Shown in pieces: positions 8,326 through 15,880 of a stretch of DNA of 15,880 bases. The notes under the pieces are model-generated. The model was not told the DNA's origin. It saw only the letters and a program-made list of their open reading frames with translations, and ran no database searches. A program made the translations under genes and the position numbers. Position 1 is the first letter of the stretch. Each line of letters starts with the position of its first letter. Source of the stretch: Saprospiraceae bacterium (GTDB taxonomy: Bacteria > Bacteroidota > Bacteroidia > Chitinophagales > Saprospiraceae); assembly GCA_016714985.1 (NCBI GenBank), contig JADKBS010000054.1, forward strand, positions 1 through 15,880, written 5' to 3'.

Positions 8326-8366
8326 ATGGGTGTTTTGTGCCAATCGGCATCAAACGCCCATTTTTT
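8326..8366 (+). terminator. Rho-independent terminator after the LEA-like gene
   Basis: A 16-base stem (8326-8341 with 8346-8361, two central mismatches and one G-U pair) with loop AATCG-type spacing, followed immediately by TTTTTT. It lies 20 bases after the stop at 8305 and before the convergent gene that ends at 8449. The U-tract exists only for + strand transcription. Confidence 0.85.
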
Positions 8367-8448
8367 ATGCCCGAAAGTTAAGGGTTGCGGTTTCAGCGCT
8401 GGAAGCCGTTTTGTCGTAGTTTGCAAAGTGGGATGGAGGCTAAACATC

Positions 8449-9978
8449 TCATCTCGAAATTATGAGCTTTCCACTCTTCACATACATTCCCCAACTCTCC
8501 ACATGCCAAAAATACATCCCATCCGGAAGGTTGCTCAATGACAAGGTGGCCTCGTTACTGCCCGCCGACAGTTCCCATTGTCCCACCAGCCTACCAGTGC
8601 CGTCGAAAAGCCTGAGCGTTGAAGTTTTGGTTGAAACGGTAGCACTTAATTCCACCCGCACTTCACTACTTGCCGGGTTCGGCCACACCCTCACCGCCTC
8701 CTCTTCCGGCGGCGGCACATACCCGCTCGATACAAACACGATATTGCTGTCGCAAACAGGCTGGCCCGTGCCGAGACGGTAGTGCGGGAAGTTGGGGATA
8801 GAGTAGTTCACCGAGCAGGGAAGTGGCAGCCCCCGCTGCTCGAAGTTGCAGGCCGTGCCCAGTTCGTCGGGGTTGTGGATGAGGTGCATATAGGCCACCG
8901 GGCCCTGGGAAGTCATGTATATCTTGCAGTCTGGGCCAAGCTGCATGCGCTGGAAGGCGACCGCAAACTGCAGGCCGAAGAACTCATATACGAAGCCGTC
9001 GTATTCTCCCACCAACGTCTTGGACGACAGTAGGTCTGGTGCCTCCAAGTCCAATTGCCAGAGTTTGGTCTGTGTGGATGCGTAAAGTCGTTTAGAGTTG
9101 GGTGAAAATGCGAGGCCGCAGAATGCGAAAGCAGGAGTGTCAAGTTCGATGCGTTGGTAATTGCTCAGCTCACCATTACTGCGGTTGAAGTCAAACAATG
9201 TCAATTGGTCTGTAAAGTCATAATTGGCGAACTTGGTGCCATCTGGTGAAAAGGCCATTTGCCCCCCACCCGGTACGCCCATAAGCTCACCTATTGCTTG
9301 TGAATCAACTTCAGCTATACCATCTTCTGTTAGAAGTATTCTGTAATATTCATTGCTATACCTTTTTAAGGCAAACACCCACCAATCTTGATTGTTGGCA
9401 TGCCTGACAGCCTGCAAGCCCATGTGCTGGATATTGCTTAATATTGCTTGGTTTTTGATTGTAACATCGCCAAGCCCATTGTTCAATGCCATATCAACAA
9501 TAGAGTAGTAAAGCCTGTTGACCCTAACAAAAGGTGATTCGTTATAGTAGGCAAATGCTTGATGAAATAAATAATATTTATTGTCATCGTTAGGCATCGG
9601 CAAGGCTATAATTCCACCAACAGTAGCATAGCCGCCATCTGGGCAACTGTTTTCATGTGAATCACCAGGATTAAGCGGTGAGCCATTTGGCATTATTTCA
9701 TGGTTGACGTTTTTTACATCGCACCCATTTGAATAAAAAAGCAAATTACCTTCGCTATCTGACATGCTGACATTGGCAACATACATTGGATAATCAACCG
9801 ATAATTTCTCAATCGAAAGTTCTCCTTGTTCAAAACTTAACAAGTTCATGCAATTAATTGGATAGACATCAGGATTTGGGTCTTGCTCTACACCAATCAA
9901 CCAATTGTAGTCATTCTTATGTTGTGCATGAGAATAAAAAGTATAAAACAATAAAACAGCAGATAATAAATGCCTCAT
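8449..9978 (-). CDS. Secreted beta-propeller-like protein with T9SS C-terminal sorting domain
   Basis: 509 residues, intact. A signal peptide (MRHLLSAVLLFYTFYSHAQ) starts at ATG 9978. The body contains propeller-type strands such as GGGQMAFSPDGTKFANYD and LAFSPNSKRLYAST, a Cys-bearing LGPDCKIYMTS segment, and LGTACNFEQRGLPLP and FPHYRLGTGQPVC, a pattern common in Saprospiria surface proteins. The last about 82 residues (from AVRVWPNPASSEVRVEL to VKSGKLIISR) form a type A T9SS sorting tail, so the protein should pass the outer membrane and be released or attached to the surface. The N-terminal coding half (roughly 9240-9980) is clearly more AT-rich than the C-terminal half: sampled lines are 32% and 57% GC. 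It lies downstream of the larger T9SS gene on the same strand, with a hairpin between them. Ligand unknown. Confidence 0.9.
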   Translation of the reverse strand: MRHLLSAVLLFYTFYSHAQHKNDYNWLIGVEQDPNPDVYPINCMNLLSFEQGELSIEKLSVDYPMYVANVSMSDSEGNLLFYSNGCDVKNVNHEIMPNGSPLNPGDSHENSCPDGGYATVGGIIALPMPNDDNKYYLFHQAFAYYNESPFVRVNRLYYSIVDMALNNGLGDVTIKNQAILSNIQHMGLQAVRHANNQDWWVFALKRYSNEYYRILLTEDGIAEVDSQAIGELMGVPGGGQMAFSPDGTKFANYDFTDQLTLFDFNRSNGELSNYQRIELDTPAFAFCGLAFSPNSKRLYASTQTKLWQLDLEAPDLLSSKTLVGEYDGFVYEFFGLQFAVAFQRMQLGPDCKIYMTSQGPVAYMHLIHNPDELGTACNFEQRGLPLPCSVNYSIPNFPHYRLGTGQPVCDSNIVFVSSGYVPPPEEEAVRVWPNPASSEVRVELSATVSTKTSTLRLFDGTGRLVGQWELSAGSNEATLSLSNLPDGMYFWHVESWGMYVKSGKLIISR

Positions 9979-10003
9979 TGAATTAAGGGCTTTTTAAAGG
10001 TGG

Positions 10004-10035
10004 AAGCCCTTGCAGGTATGAACCTGCAAGGGCTT
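10004..10035. terminator. Perfect 14-bp hairpin between the two T9SS genes
   Basis: AAGCCCTTGCAGGT (10004-10017), loop ATGA, then the exact reverse complement (10022-10035). On the minus strand it follows the stop of the large T9SS gene (10047) by 11 bases. There is no immediate U-tract on either strand; a TTT run comes about five bases later on the minus strand. Probably a terminator or attenuator separating the two genes, possibly also protecting the mRNA end. Confidence 0.55.
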
Positions 10036-10046
10036 TGCCTAAATTG

Positions 10047-13000
10047 TTATTTGGCAATCAAAAGGACTTGAGACCTGACTCCTGCACCTGAGCGCAGCGT
10101 GAGGCAATAAGTGCCCGCTGTGAGGCCGTCCGTGAACATTATGGCAGAATCGCTACCTTTTGACAATGTTTCCTTCCGTAGCTGAACACCAAGCACATTG
10201 GTCAGCACAAAACTGGCATCGCCTTCCAGTTTATTCAGCAATTGAATGGCAATGTAGTCACTGGCAGGGTTCGGATAAATGGTAAACATTGGCAAAGTTG
10301 GTTCACCCTCATTGGGTGACTTGATTTGCTGGCCACCGCCCGTGCTCATGCCACAGGCCGCAAAGTCATTGTAAACAACCTCATTGCCCAAAATGGCACG
10401 GGCCAAGTAAACGCCCTCACCACCAGTGTAGGGGCATTGCACGGCGATAGGCGTCAAATCCGCCACCTGCTGTTGCATCAGTTCGACCTGTCCATTGGCG
10501 ACGACCTCCAAGCGCACCCGGTTGGCCGTCTTTTGGTTGGCCTCGTACGTGGCATTGGCCACAATAGCAGCATTGTTGGCCAGCAACTGGTTTGCCGCCG
10601 ATACCCTTGCGCTTTGCATGGACTGCTCCACCGACTGCAACTGCGCCGATACGTTGGCAATCTCGGTCCGTTTGGCATCACGCTGTGCCAACAGGTTCGG
10701 GTCGTTTGGCTGCGTCGAAAGCCCATCCATTATCGTCTTCATCTCACCGAACTTGGCCTCCATGCTGGTCGCATAATTGCCCAATTGCTGCCTTGCATTG
10801 GCATCGCCAACCAGCATGGCATCAACTGCGGCCTGCAAGTCCTCAAACTTGCCCACGGTGCTGATGGCCTCGTTGCTCAAATATGTTGCGTACACCGAGC
10901 CTTGCGGGGCAAGGCTGGGGTTCGCCTTTAAATGGCGGTAGAGTTGTCGCTTGGCCGTCCAGTTTTCGCCAGCCGAAGTGCCTACTGTTGTGGTGCCAGA
11001 AGCGATTGCATAAGCGATTGTGCCAAGTGCAGTATTGTCGCCACTGCCCTGCAAATTGGATGGGCACGTATAGGTATCGCCCGACTCAGGGTCGAAAAAA
11101 GGCATGGGTTGTCCAGGAATAATTTCAGCATAGGTTCTCTGGGTAGTAATATAGCTTGCACCATCGTTAACGTCCACTTCATGCTGAGATTCTGATACTT
11201 CACCTGGGTCTTCGCTATAATGAATAGCCCCCCACCCCGTAGCAGAGGGGTCAGTGCTCCAGGTATTCCCCCTGTGGCTTTGCCTGCCCGTGAAGCCACC
11301 CTGGTTTTGGGTGTTGGGCCCTGGTGCGGCCAAGTTGCCAATCTGCAAGCCATGGAAGAAGTTGTTGAAGTCGTTGCCCTTGATGTCGGAGAAGTCGTTC
11401 GGCCCGGTGAACCACAGCCCCGTGCGGGTGCCGTCGAAGATGTTGCAGCCGTACTCGCCGCCGCTCGACTGACCCACGGCGATGCCGTATTGTAGGTTGG
11501 ATGACCCAACAGCATTGAGGAAGTTGCCCAGCAGGTCGTTCGAGCCGCCGCCGTTCACCGAGATGCCGTAGCCTTCCTGCGGGTTGATGAGGGTCACATA
11601 GTTCCCACTGGCCTCCACCCCGTTGTTGTTCAGCATGTCCATCCCGAAGGTGGCGTCCATCACGTCCACGATGTTGCCGTTCATGCGCAGCCACGAGGCC
11701 CCGCCCTTGCTGCTGTTGATGGAGTTGATGCCCCGCCCGGCAGTGTTGTAGTCCATCGTGATGAAGTTGTTGTCGATGTTGGACCGGGTGAGGGGGCGCA
11801 GGCCGGAGACCAATATGCCGTTGTCCTTGGCGGCTATCTCGTTGTCGAAGATGAAGGCATCCTTGTTATTCAGGTTGAGGGACCTCACGCCGCTCGTGAC
11901 GCTCCTCATGCCGTTCGACCGGGAATAGACGTTCACGCCAAAGGTGAGGATGCCCGTGGGCACGTTGGCGGAAGGTTGGGGTGGCGAGGGTCTTGCCCTG
12001 CCCACCGGTACAACTGGTGACCATTGCCCACGAGGCGGATGCCCACGTTGTTGAGGTTGCCGAACTCGTCGTAGGAGGTGAACAGGTTGGTGTTCTGCGC
12101 ATAGATGCCGTAGTCCATCTTCTTGTAGGTGTTGCTGGTCAGCACGGCGACGTAGAGGTTGTTGAGTCCAGCCCCGCAAAGCCGCTGCCCATCAGGGGCT
12201 TTTTGAGCTTGTCCACCTCGAAGCTGTTGAAGCCGACGTTGAGGCCCAGGTTGTTGGTGTTGCCCAAGTGGGGCCTTGTGATGCCCGTGCGGTTGTTGAG
12301 GAACTTGGTGTTGGTGGCGTTCACCGTGGAGCCGCTCTTGGCGGTGACGCCCACCTCGGCGTCCTCGAAGATGGAGGTGGCCTGGCTGCCGCCCGTGACA
12401 GTCAGGGTGTAAGCCTCCACGGTGATGCCCTTCAGGCCTGCTCGCAGCCATAGACATGCCTGTTGGTGAACTTGAGATGCCCTGATTCCACGATGATATT
12501 GGCATCGGGGTGGCCTCCAGCAGGAAGTTGTTCGCAAAGAACTCATAGTCGGTGTCGGCTATGAGCGTGCCCTTCAAGAGGTACTGGCCGAGGTATATTA
12601 TAGGAGCCGTCGGGCAGTATGCTATCGTCAATGAGGTCTTGGATGCGCTTTGTCTCCCCACGTCCGCCAAGACCCGGGCAAAGCTCGGTTCGTATGGCCA
12701 GATACGGTCGATACCGGAGCAGACGACCGTGTTGGCGCAGACACGGAAATAGGCGGCCGCCCGGCCCAGTAGGAAGCTCACGGTGGTCACAACCCACCTT
12801 GAATGTCCGTGTTTGGCCTGCTGGAATGGTGAGGCCAGTTGCCCGGAACCAGACATGGTCCGAAGCTAGGACGTTATCCTGGCCTGGGCACAGGTCGCAG
12901 GTGAAGTTGAAAGGAGGAGTGGTGGGCAAAAGTCGCCGGGGTCGGTGACGGTCATGAAGGTTGGGAGGACGAACAGGTCGAGGTTGACATCTGTGATGTC

Positions 13001-13175
13001 CTCCTGGATGGTGTTCGACACGATGAACTCGATCTGGAACTGGGTACAGCCCGCAATGGGGTTGGTGTTGGTGTACCGCACCACCTTGAAATCCCAAATG
13101 GCTGGGCAATGGCCGACGGGGCTGCTGCACAAATTAGAACATCGCAATTAACAGGTTTTGTAGCACAGGCTTCAT
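10047..13175 (-). CDS. Large secreted beta-helix/coiled-coil protein with T9SS sorting tail (many frameshifts in the N-terminal third)
   Basis: Reconstructed length is about 1040 residues. ATG 13175 opens MKPVLQNLLIA; restoring a G near 13140 continues MVLICAAAPSAIAQ, a full signal peptide, and restoring one base at 13096-13098 gives FWDFKVVRYTNTNPIAGC. Further shifts occur near 12918, 12800, 12690, 12600, 12500, 12440, 12170 and 12005. The pieces join as TPPFNFTCDLCPGQDNV, FRVCANTVVCSGIDRIWP, RIQDLIDDSILPDGSYN, YLGQYLLKGTLIADTDYEFF and GLKGITVEAYTLTVTGG. From about 11985 to 10047 the frame is open. That part holds short Asn/Gly-rich repeats typical of a right-handed beta-helix (SGNYVTLINPQEGYGISVNG, GNDFNNFFHGLQIG). 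A long helical stretch follows (EAKFGEMKTIM to ANRVRLEVV), and then a T9SS type A tail from FTIYPNPASDYIAIQL to the end. Probably a surface adhesin or stalk-like protein; no enzymatic motif seen. Confidence 0.85.
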
Positions 13176-13576
13176 GGAAAACCCGGGCGTGGACAGGGAG
13201 CGTATGGACGGTTCCCCGCCAAAGCTAAACTTTTCGGTTCAATGTGCTGTCGAGAATTCATGGCTTTGTATTTTGGCCGATAAAGGCCGATTAATGTTTT
13301 CCCCCGGTTGGTCTGGCGGCCGGGGGTTCCCGCCAATATATGGGGTGAGCAAAGCCATTCAAACAGTTGAAAGGGGAGGCCAAACTGATAGTTTCCATAA
13401 GCTGGGATGCTTGCCCGTTTTGTCCGTCGGCTTGGTTCACGATACATTCATGCTCGTATGCTTAAGATGACAATAGCTTGAACCACAAAAATCCCCCGTC
13501 AAAAAATACAGGCAAACCAAAATCCGTCATAAATTGTGCGCTCTAAAACATAAATTATTCATCTAATGCATATAAT
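13176..13576. other. 401-base gene-free gap with a GC-rich hairpin
   Basis: Divergent upstream region of the large T9SS gene (-) and the HTH regulator (+). Open frames crossing it show no family-like sequence. It contains a hairpin CCCCCGG (13301-13307) with CCGGGGG (13320-13326) and a direct repeat GGCCGATAAAGGCCGATTA at 13275-13293. The right part (13450-13576) is AT-rich and should hold the regulator's promoter, but I found no TAnnTTTG box; TAAATTGTG near 13531 is the closest. Confidence 0.5.
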
Positions 13577-13999
13577 ATGAAAATAGGCCAAAAACTCAGA
13601 AAAATCCGCCAACTACGGGACATGAAGCAGGAAGATGTAGCACATGAACTCGGAATTGACACAAGCATTATCAGCAAAATGGAAAACGACAGGATAGATA
13701 TTTCGATGGACATGTTAGAGCAGTTGGCCAACGTCTATGGCGTTGACCCTGTGGACATTCTAACTATTGACGACAAGATTGTCATCAAAATCAAGGAGCA
13801 ACAAGGCGGCACATCCAACGGGGTGACCATCAACACAATGTCTGACAAGATGTGGGCATTGTTCGAGGAGCGGATAAAAGCGCAGGATGCTACCATTCAG
13901 GCAAAGGATACGCTACAAGCAAAGGATGCGCTTATCAAGGTACTTGAGGATAAAATCAGCCTTTTGCAAGCCCTACTGAACAAAGGCGGCCAACAATAG
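13577..13999 (+). CDS. Cro/CI-type HTH transcriptional regulator with C-terminal coiled coil
   Basis: 140 residues, intact. The Xre-family helix-turn-helix covers about residues 4-60: KIGQKLRKIRQLRDMKQEDVA, LGIDTSIISKMEND (recognition helix near T29-N37), then MDMLEQLANVYGVDPVDIL. A linker follows, then a heptad-like helical tail (about 90-137) with FEERIKAQDATIQAKDTL and LIKVLEDKISLLQALLNK that could drive oligomerisation. Compact Xre proteins with such tails are common in Bacteroidota and their targets are mostly unknown. There is no adjacent toxin, phage gene or same-strand partner, so its regulon cannot be inferred from context. It converges with the symporter, 30 bases away. Confidence 0.88.
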   Translation: MKIGQKLRKIRQLRDMKQEDVAHELGIDTSIISKMENDRIDISMDMLEQLANVYGVDPVDILTIDDKIVIKIKEQQGGTSNGVTINTMSDKMWALFEERIKAQDATIQAKDTLQAKDALIKVLEDKISLLQALLNKGGQQ

Positions 14000-14020
14000 A
14001 GCCGTAAAGACAAAACGGCT
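14000..14020. terminator. Hairpin between convergent regulator and symporter genes
   Basis: AGCCGT (14000-14005) pairs with ACGGCT (14015-14020), the stem starting directly after the regulator's stop and ten bases from the symporter's stop. No strong U-tract. Its place between two convergent genes makes a shared terminator the simplest reading. Confidence 0.45.
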
Positions 14021-14029
14021 GTGTTGAAT

Positions 14030-15765
14030 TCACTTAGGTATAGCCGTTTTGGCAAATGTCAGTGCCTGTACGATGGCCGCCACCGCCATCACCGTCAAGC
14101 ACCCAACCGGGTTCAGCCAGATGAAGCCGAGGTCCTCCTTGCCATCCATTTTATCCATAAAATAAACAGAAAGCACCACGGCCTCGCCCACGATGGCGGC
14201 GATGAAGACCGCCGTGCCACGCACCCATTTCATGGCAAAGGCCACGGCGAATATACCGAGGATGGTGCCATAGAGCAGCGAGCCCACGATGTTCACCGCT
14301 TGTATCAGGTTCTCAAAGAGCAGGGTCACCGAGGCAAAGCAGATGACCAGTGCCCCCCAGCCGATGGTCAGCCATTTGCTCACCCCGAAATAATGCTTGT
14401 CGGGCGCATCGGGGCGCAGGGAGCGTCGGTAGATATCAACGACGGAAGTGGTCGCCAAGGCGTTCAGTTCGGAGGCGATGCTCGACATGGCGGCGTAGAA
14501 GATGACGGCCAGCAGTAAGCCTATCATGCCCCTTTGGCAGGTGGTTCACCACGAAGGTGATGAAGACGTAGTCCTTGTCGTTCGGCCTGATTTTCGCTTC
14601 TGGTCGTTGTCGGCGTCGTACTGGCGCAGCAGGTCGTCCACTTGGCCCCCGCACGGCCACTTCTTGGGCGGTCAGGTCGGCCACTTTGGTTTTTACTGCC
14701 GCAATTTGCCGCAGCATCCTCCGTGTGCAGGGCGCTCACGAGGCCTTCACTTCCACTTGTTTTGTTGAAAAACGGCTGTGCTGTTGCTTCAAGTCGTCCA
14801 GTTGCGGGCGGTACTTTTCCGATTTTTCCAGCATGGTCAGGTTCGCCTTGTTGAAAATGCACGGGCGGTTCGGTGAACTGGAAGAACAGGAACACCATCA
14901 GGCCCGTGAACAGCACGAACCACTGCATCGGTATTTTTATCAAACCATTGAAAATCAGGCCCAATCGGCTTTCCTTCAGCGAACGCCCGCTCAGGTATGG
15001 CGCTGCACCTGCGATTGGTCGGTACCGAAATAGGATAGGAATAGGAACACCGATGCAATCAGCCCCGACCAGAGGTTGTAGCGGTTGGAGAGGTCCCATT
15101 TGCCATCGGCAATATCTGTTTTGCCCAATTCCCTTGTCACTGCCCAACCGTCGCCCACGCTCATATCGGACGGGAACTTAGCAGCAATCAAAAACGCCGT
15201 GACAATCATGCCAATCAAAATGACCAACATCTGCTGTTGCCCGGTCACGCTCACCGCCTTCGTTCCGCCAAGCACCGTGTAAATCGCAACCACAGCGCAA
15301 TTGGCAATAATCGTCCATTGCAAGTTCATCCCATGATGCTGGCCAGCACGATGCTCGGTGCCGCAATGGTGAAGCCGCCGCCATGCCCCTCGAAAATAGG
15401 AACAGGATTGCCGCCAGCGTTCGGGTCTTTAGGTCGTAGCGCTGTTCCAAAACTCGTAAGCCGTGTAAACATTAGCCTTAGTAGATGGGCAGCACGAAAA
15501 CGACCAGAATGACCATCGCAATGGGCAGCCCATAGTAGAACTGCACGAAGCGCATCCCATCATCAAAGCCTGACCGGGCGTGCTGAGGAAAGGATGGCGC
15601 TGGCACTGCGTCGCCATGACGGGAAAGGCCGATGGCCTATCCAGTTCAGTTCCCGGTCGCCCATGAGGTAGCTCCGCACGTTGTCCACGCTTCGGGTCTT
15701 CCACATGCCGTAGATGATGATTCCGCCGAGACGGCGAGCATTACTGTCCAGTCTATCCAATGCAT
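14030..15765 (-). CDS. Sodium:solute symporter, SSS (SLC5-like) family (many frameshifts)
   Basis: Multi-helix inner-membrane protein that couples solute uptake to the sodium gradient; substrate not determinable. ATG 15765 gives MHWIDWTVMLAV; restoring one C near 15735 continues LGGIIIYGMWKTRSVDNVRSYL. Later pieces in shifting frames read GLPIAMVILVVFVLPIYY, KANVYTAYEF, EQRYDLKTRTLAAILFLF and MNLQWTIIANCAVVAIYTVLGGTKAVSVTG (the SSS signature region), then LSYFGTDQSQVQRYLSGRSL and IPMQWFVLFTGLMVFLFFQF. The C-terminal end reads NDKDYVFITFVVNHLPKG and MIGLLLAVIFYAAMSSIASELNALATTSVVDIYRR. A charged helical loop of about 100 residues (LTMLEKSEKYRPQLDDLKQ to LLRQYDADNDQ) lies between two membrane segments. 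At least eight frame breaks, total about 578 codons. A heptamer repeat lies just upstream of the start. Confidence 0.9.
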
Positions 15766-15771
15766 TTCTTT

Positions 15772-15817
15772 AGTTGGCGTTCGACAGTTGGCAGTTTGCA
15801 GTCAGTTTGCAGTTGTT
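15772..15817. repeat. Heptanucleotide repeat array upstream of the symporter
   Basis: AGTTGGC-type units: AGTTGGC (15772-15778), GTTCGAC, AGTTGGC (15786-15792), AGTTTGC, a 4-base partial AGTC, AGTTTGC and AGTTGTT. On the coding strand the array begins seven bases before the ATG at 15765. Unit and placement match the array at 4729-4763. Confidence 0.75.
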
Positions 15818-15880
15818 TAGCAGTGACTACGGTTGGGTCAACTTTTTAGGAAAATTTTCAGGATTTTCTATCATTGAATA

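Noticed and set aside
13301..13326. GC-rich hairpin as a terminator
   Set aside because: No T-run on either strand and no gene ends nearby; it lies upstream of both flanking genes.
13172..13447. Minus-strand open frame of 91 codons upstream of the large T9SS gene
   Set aside because: It overlaps that gene's own start region, has a Pro/Arg/Ser-rich composition without motifs, and no homologue is recognisable.
15766..15880. Promoter for the symporter (TTGACC then TAAACA on the minus strand)
   Set aside because: Weak match to either sigma-70 or Bacteroidota consensus; not enough to report as a feature.

Overview
The window looks like chromosomal DNA of a Bacteroidota bacterium, probably from a Saprospiria-type lineage. 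Two large secreted proteins end in type IX secretion (T9SS) sorting tails. The isoleucyl-tRNA synthetase is of the long eukaryote-like type without a C-terminal zinc finger. One promoter candidate has an exact TAnnTTTG -7 box, and Shine-Dalgarno sequences are not evident. Most of the DNA is GC-rich (one sampled ileS line is about 70% GC), with clear AT-rich islands.

Layout from left to right. (1) 2-2070 (+): the 3' part of ileS. (2) 2087-3723 (+): an AT-rich two-gene cassette, an SMC-like AAA ATPase that appears to lack its middle, coupled by an ATGA overlap to a TOPRIM/DUF4276-like partner. It resembles an acquired defence-type module. (3) 3757-4724 (-): a long-chain polyprenyl diphosphate synthase. 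(4) 4915-6014 (-): dprA. (5) 6146-8305 (+): a membrane-anchored SH3-domain protein, a small secreted protein with a CFFCGGAGPE motif, a nested inverted-repeat element, and a two-repeat LEA-like helical protein followed by a strong terminator. (6) 8449-13175 (-): two T9SS-exported surface proteins, a beta-propeller-like one and a roughly 1040-residue beta-helix/coiled-coil one, separated by a hairpin. (7) 13577-13999 (+): a Cro/CI-type regulator with a coiled-coil tail. (8) 14030-15765 (-): a sodium:solute symporter.

Many genes are broken by single-base frameshifts: ileS, the cassette, the prenyl synthase, dprA, the large adhesin and the symporter. Where the original reading can be reconstructed, most are one-base changes in homopolymers, often losses, and some compensate each other a few bases apart. 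Housekeeping genes are hit as hard as accessory ones, so sequencing or assembly error explains this better than gene decay. Coordinates for these genes span the whole reconstructed gene.

The most interesting non-coding signal is heptanucleotide repetition. AGTTGGC-type tandem repeats sit within 7 bases of the start codons of the prenyl synthase and the symporter. A second heptamer family, GTTTCAA, builds the arms of the inverted-repeat element at 7327-7511. The strongest candidate for an uncharacterised system is the ATPase/TOPRIM-like pair.
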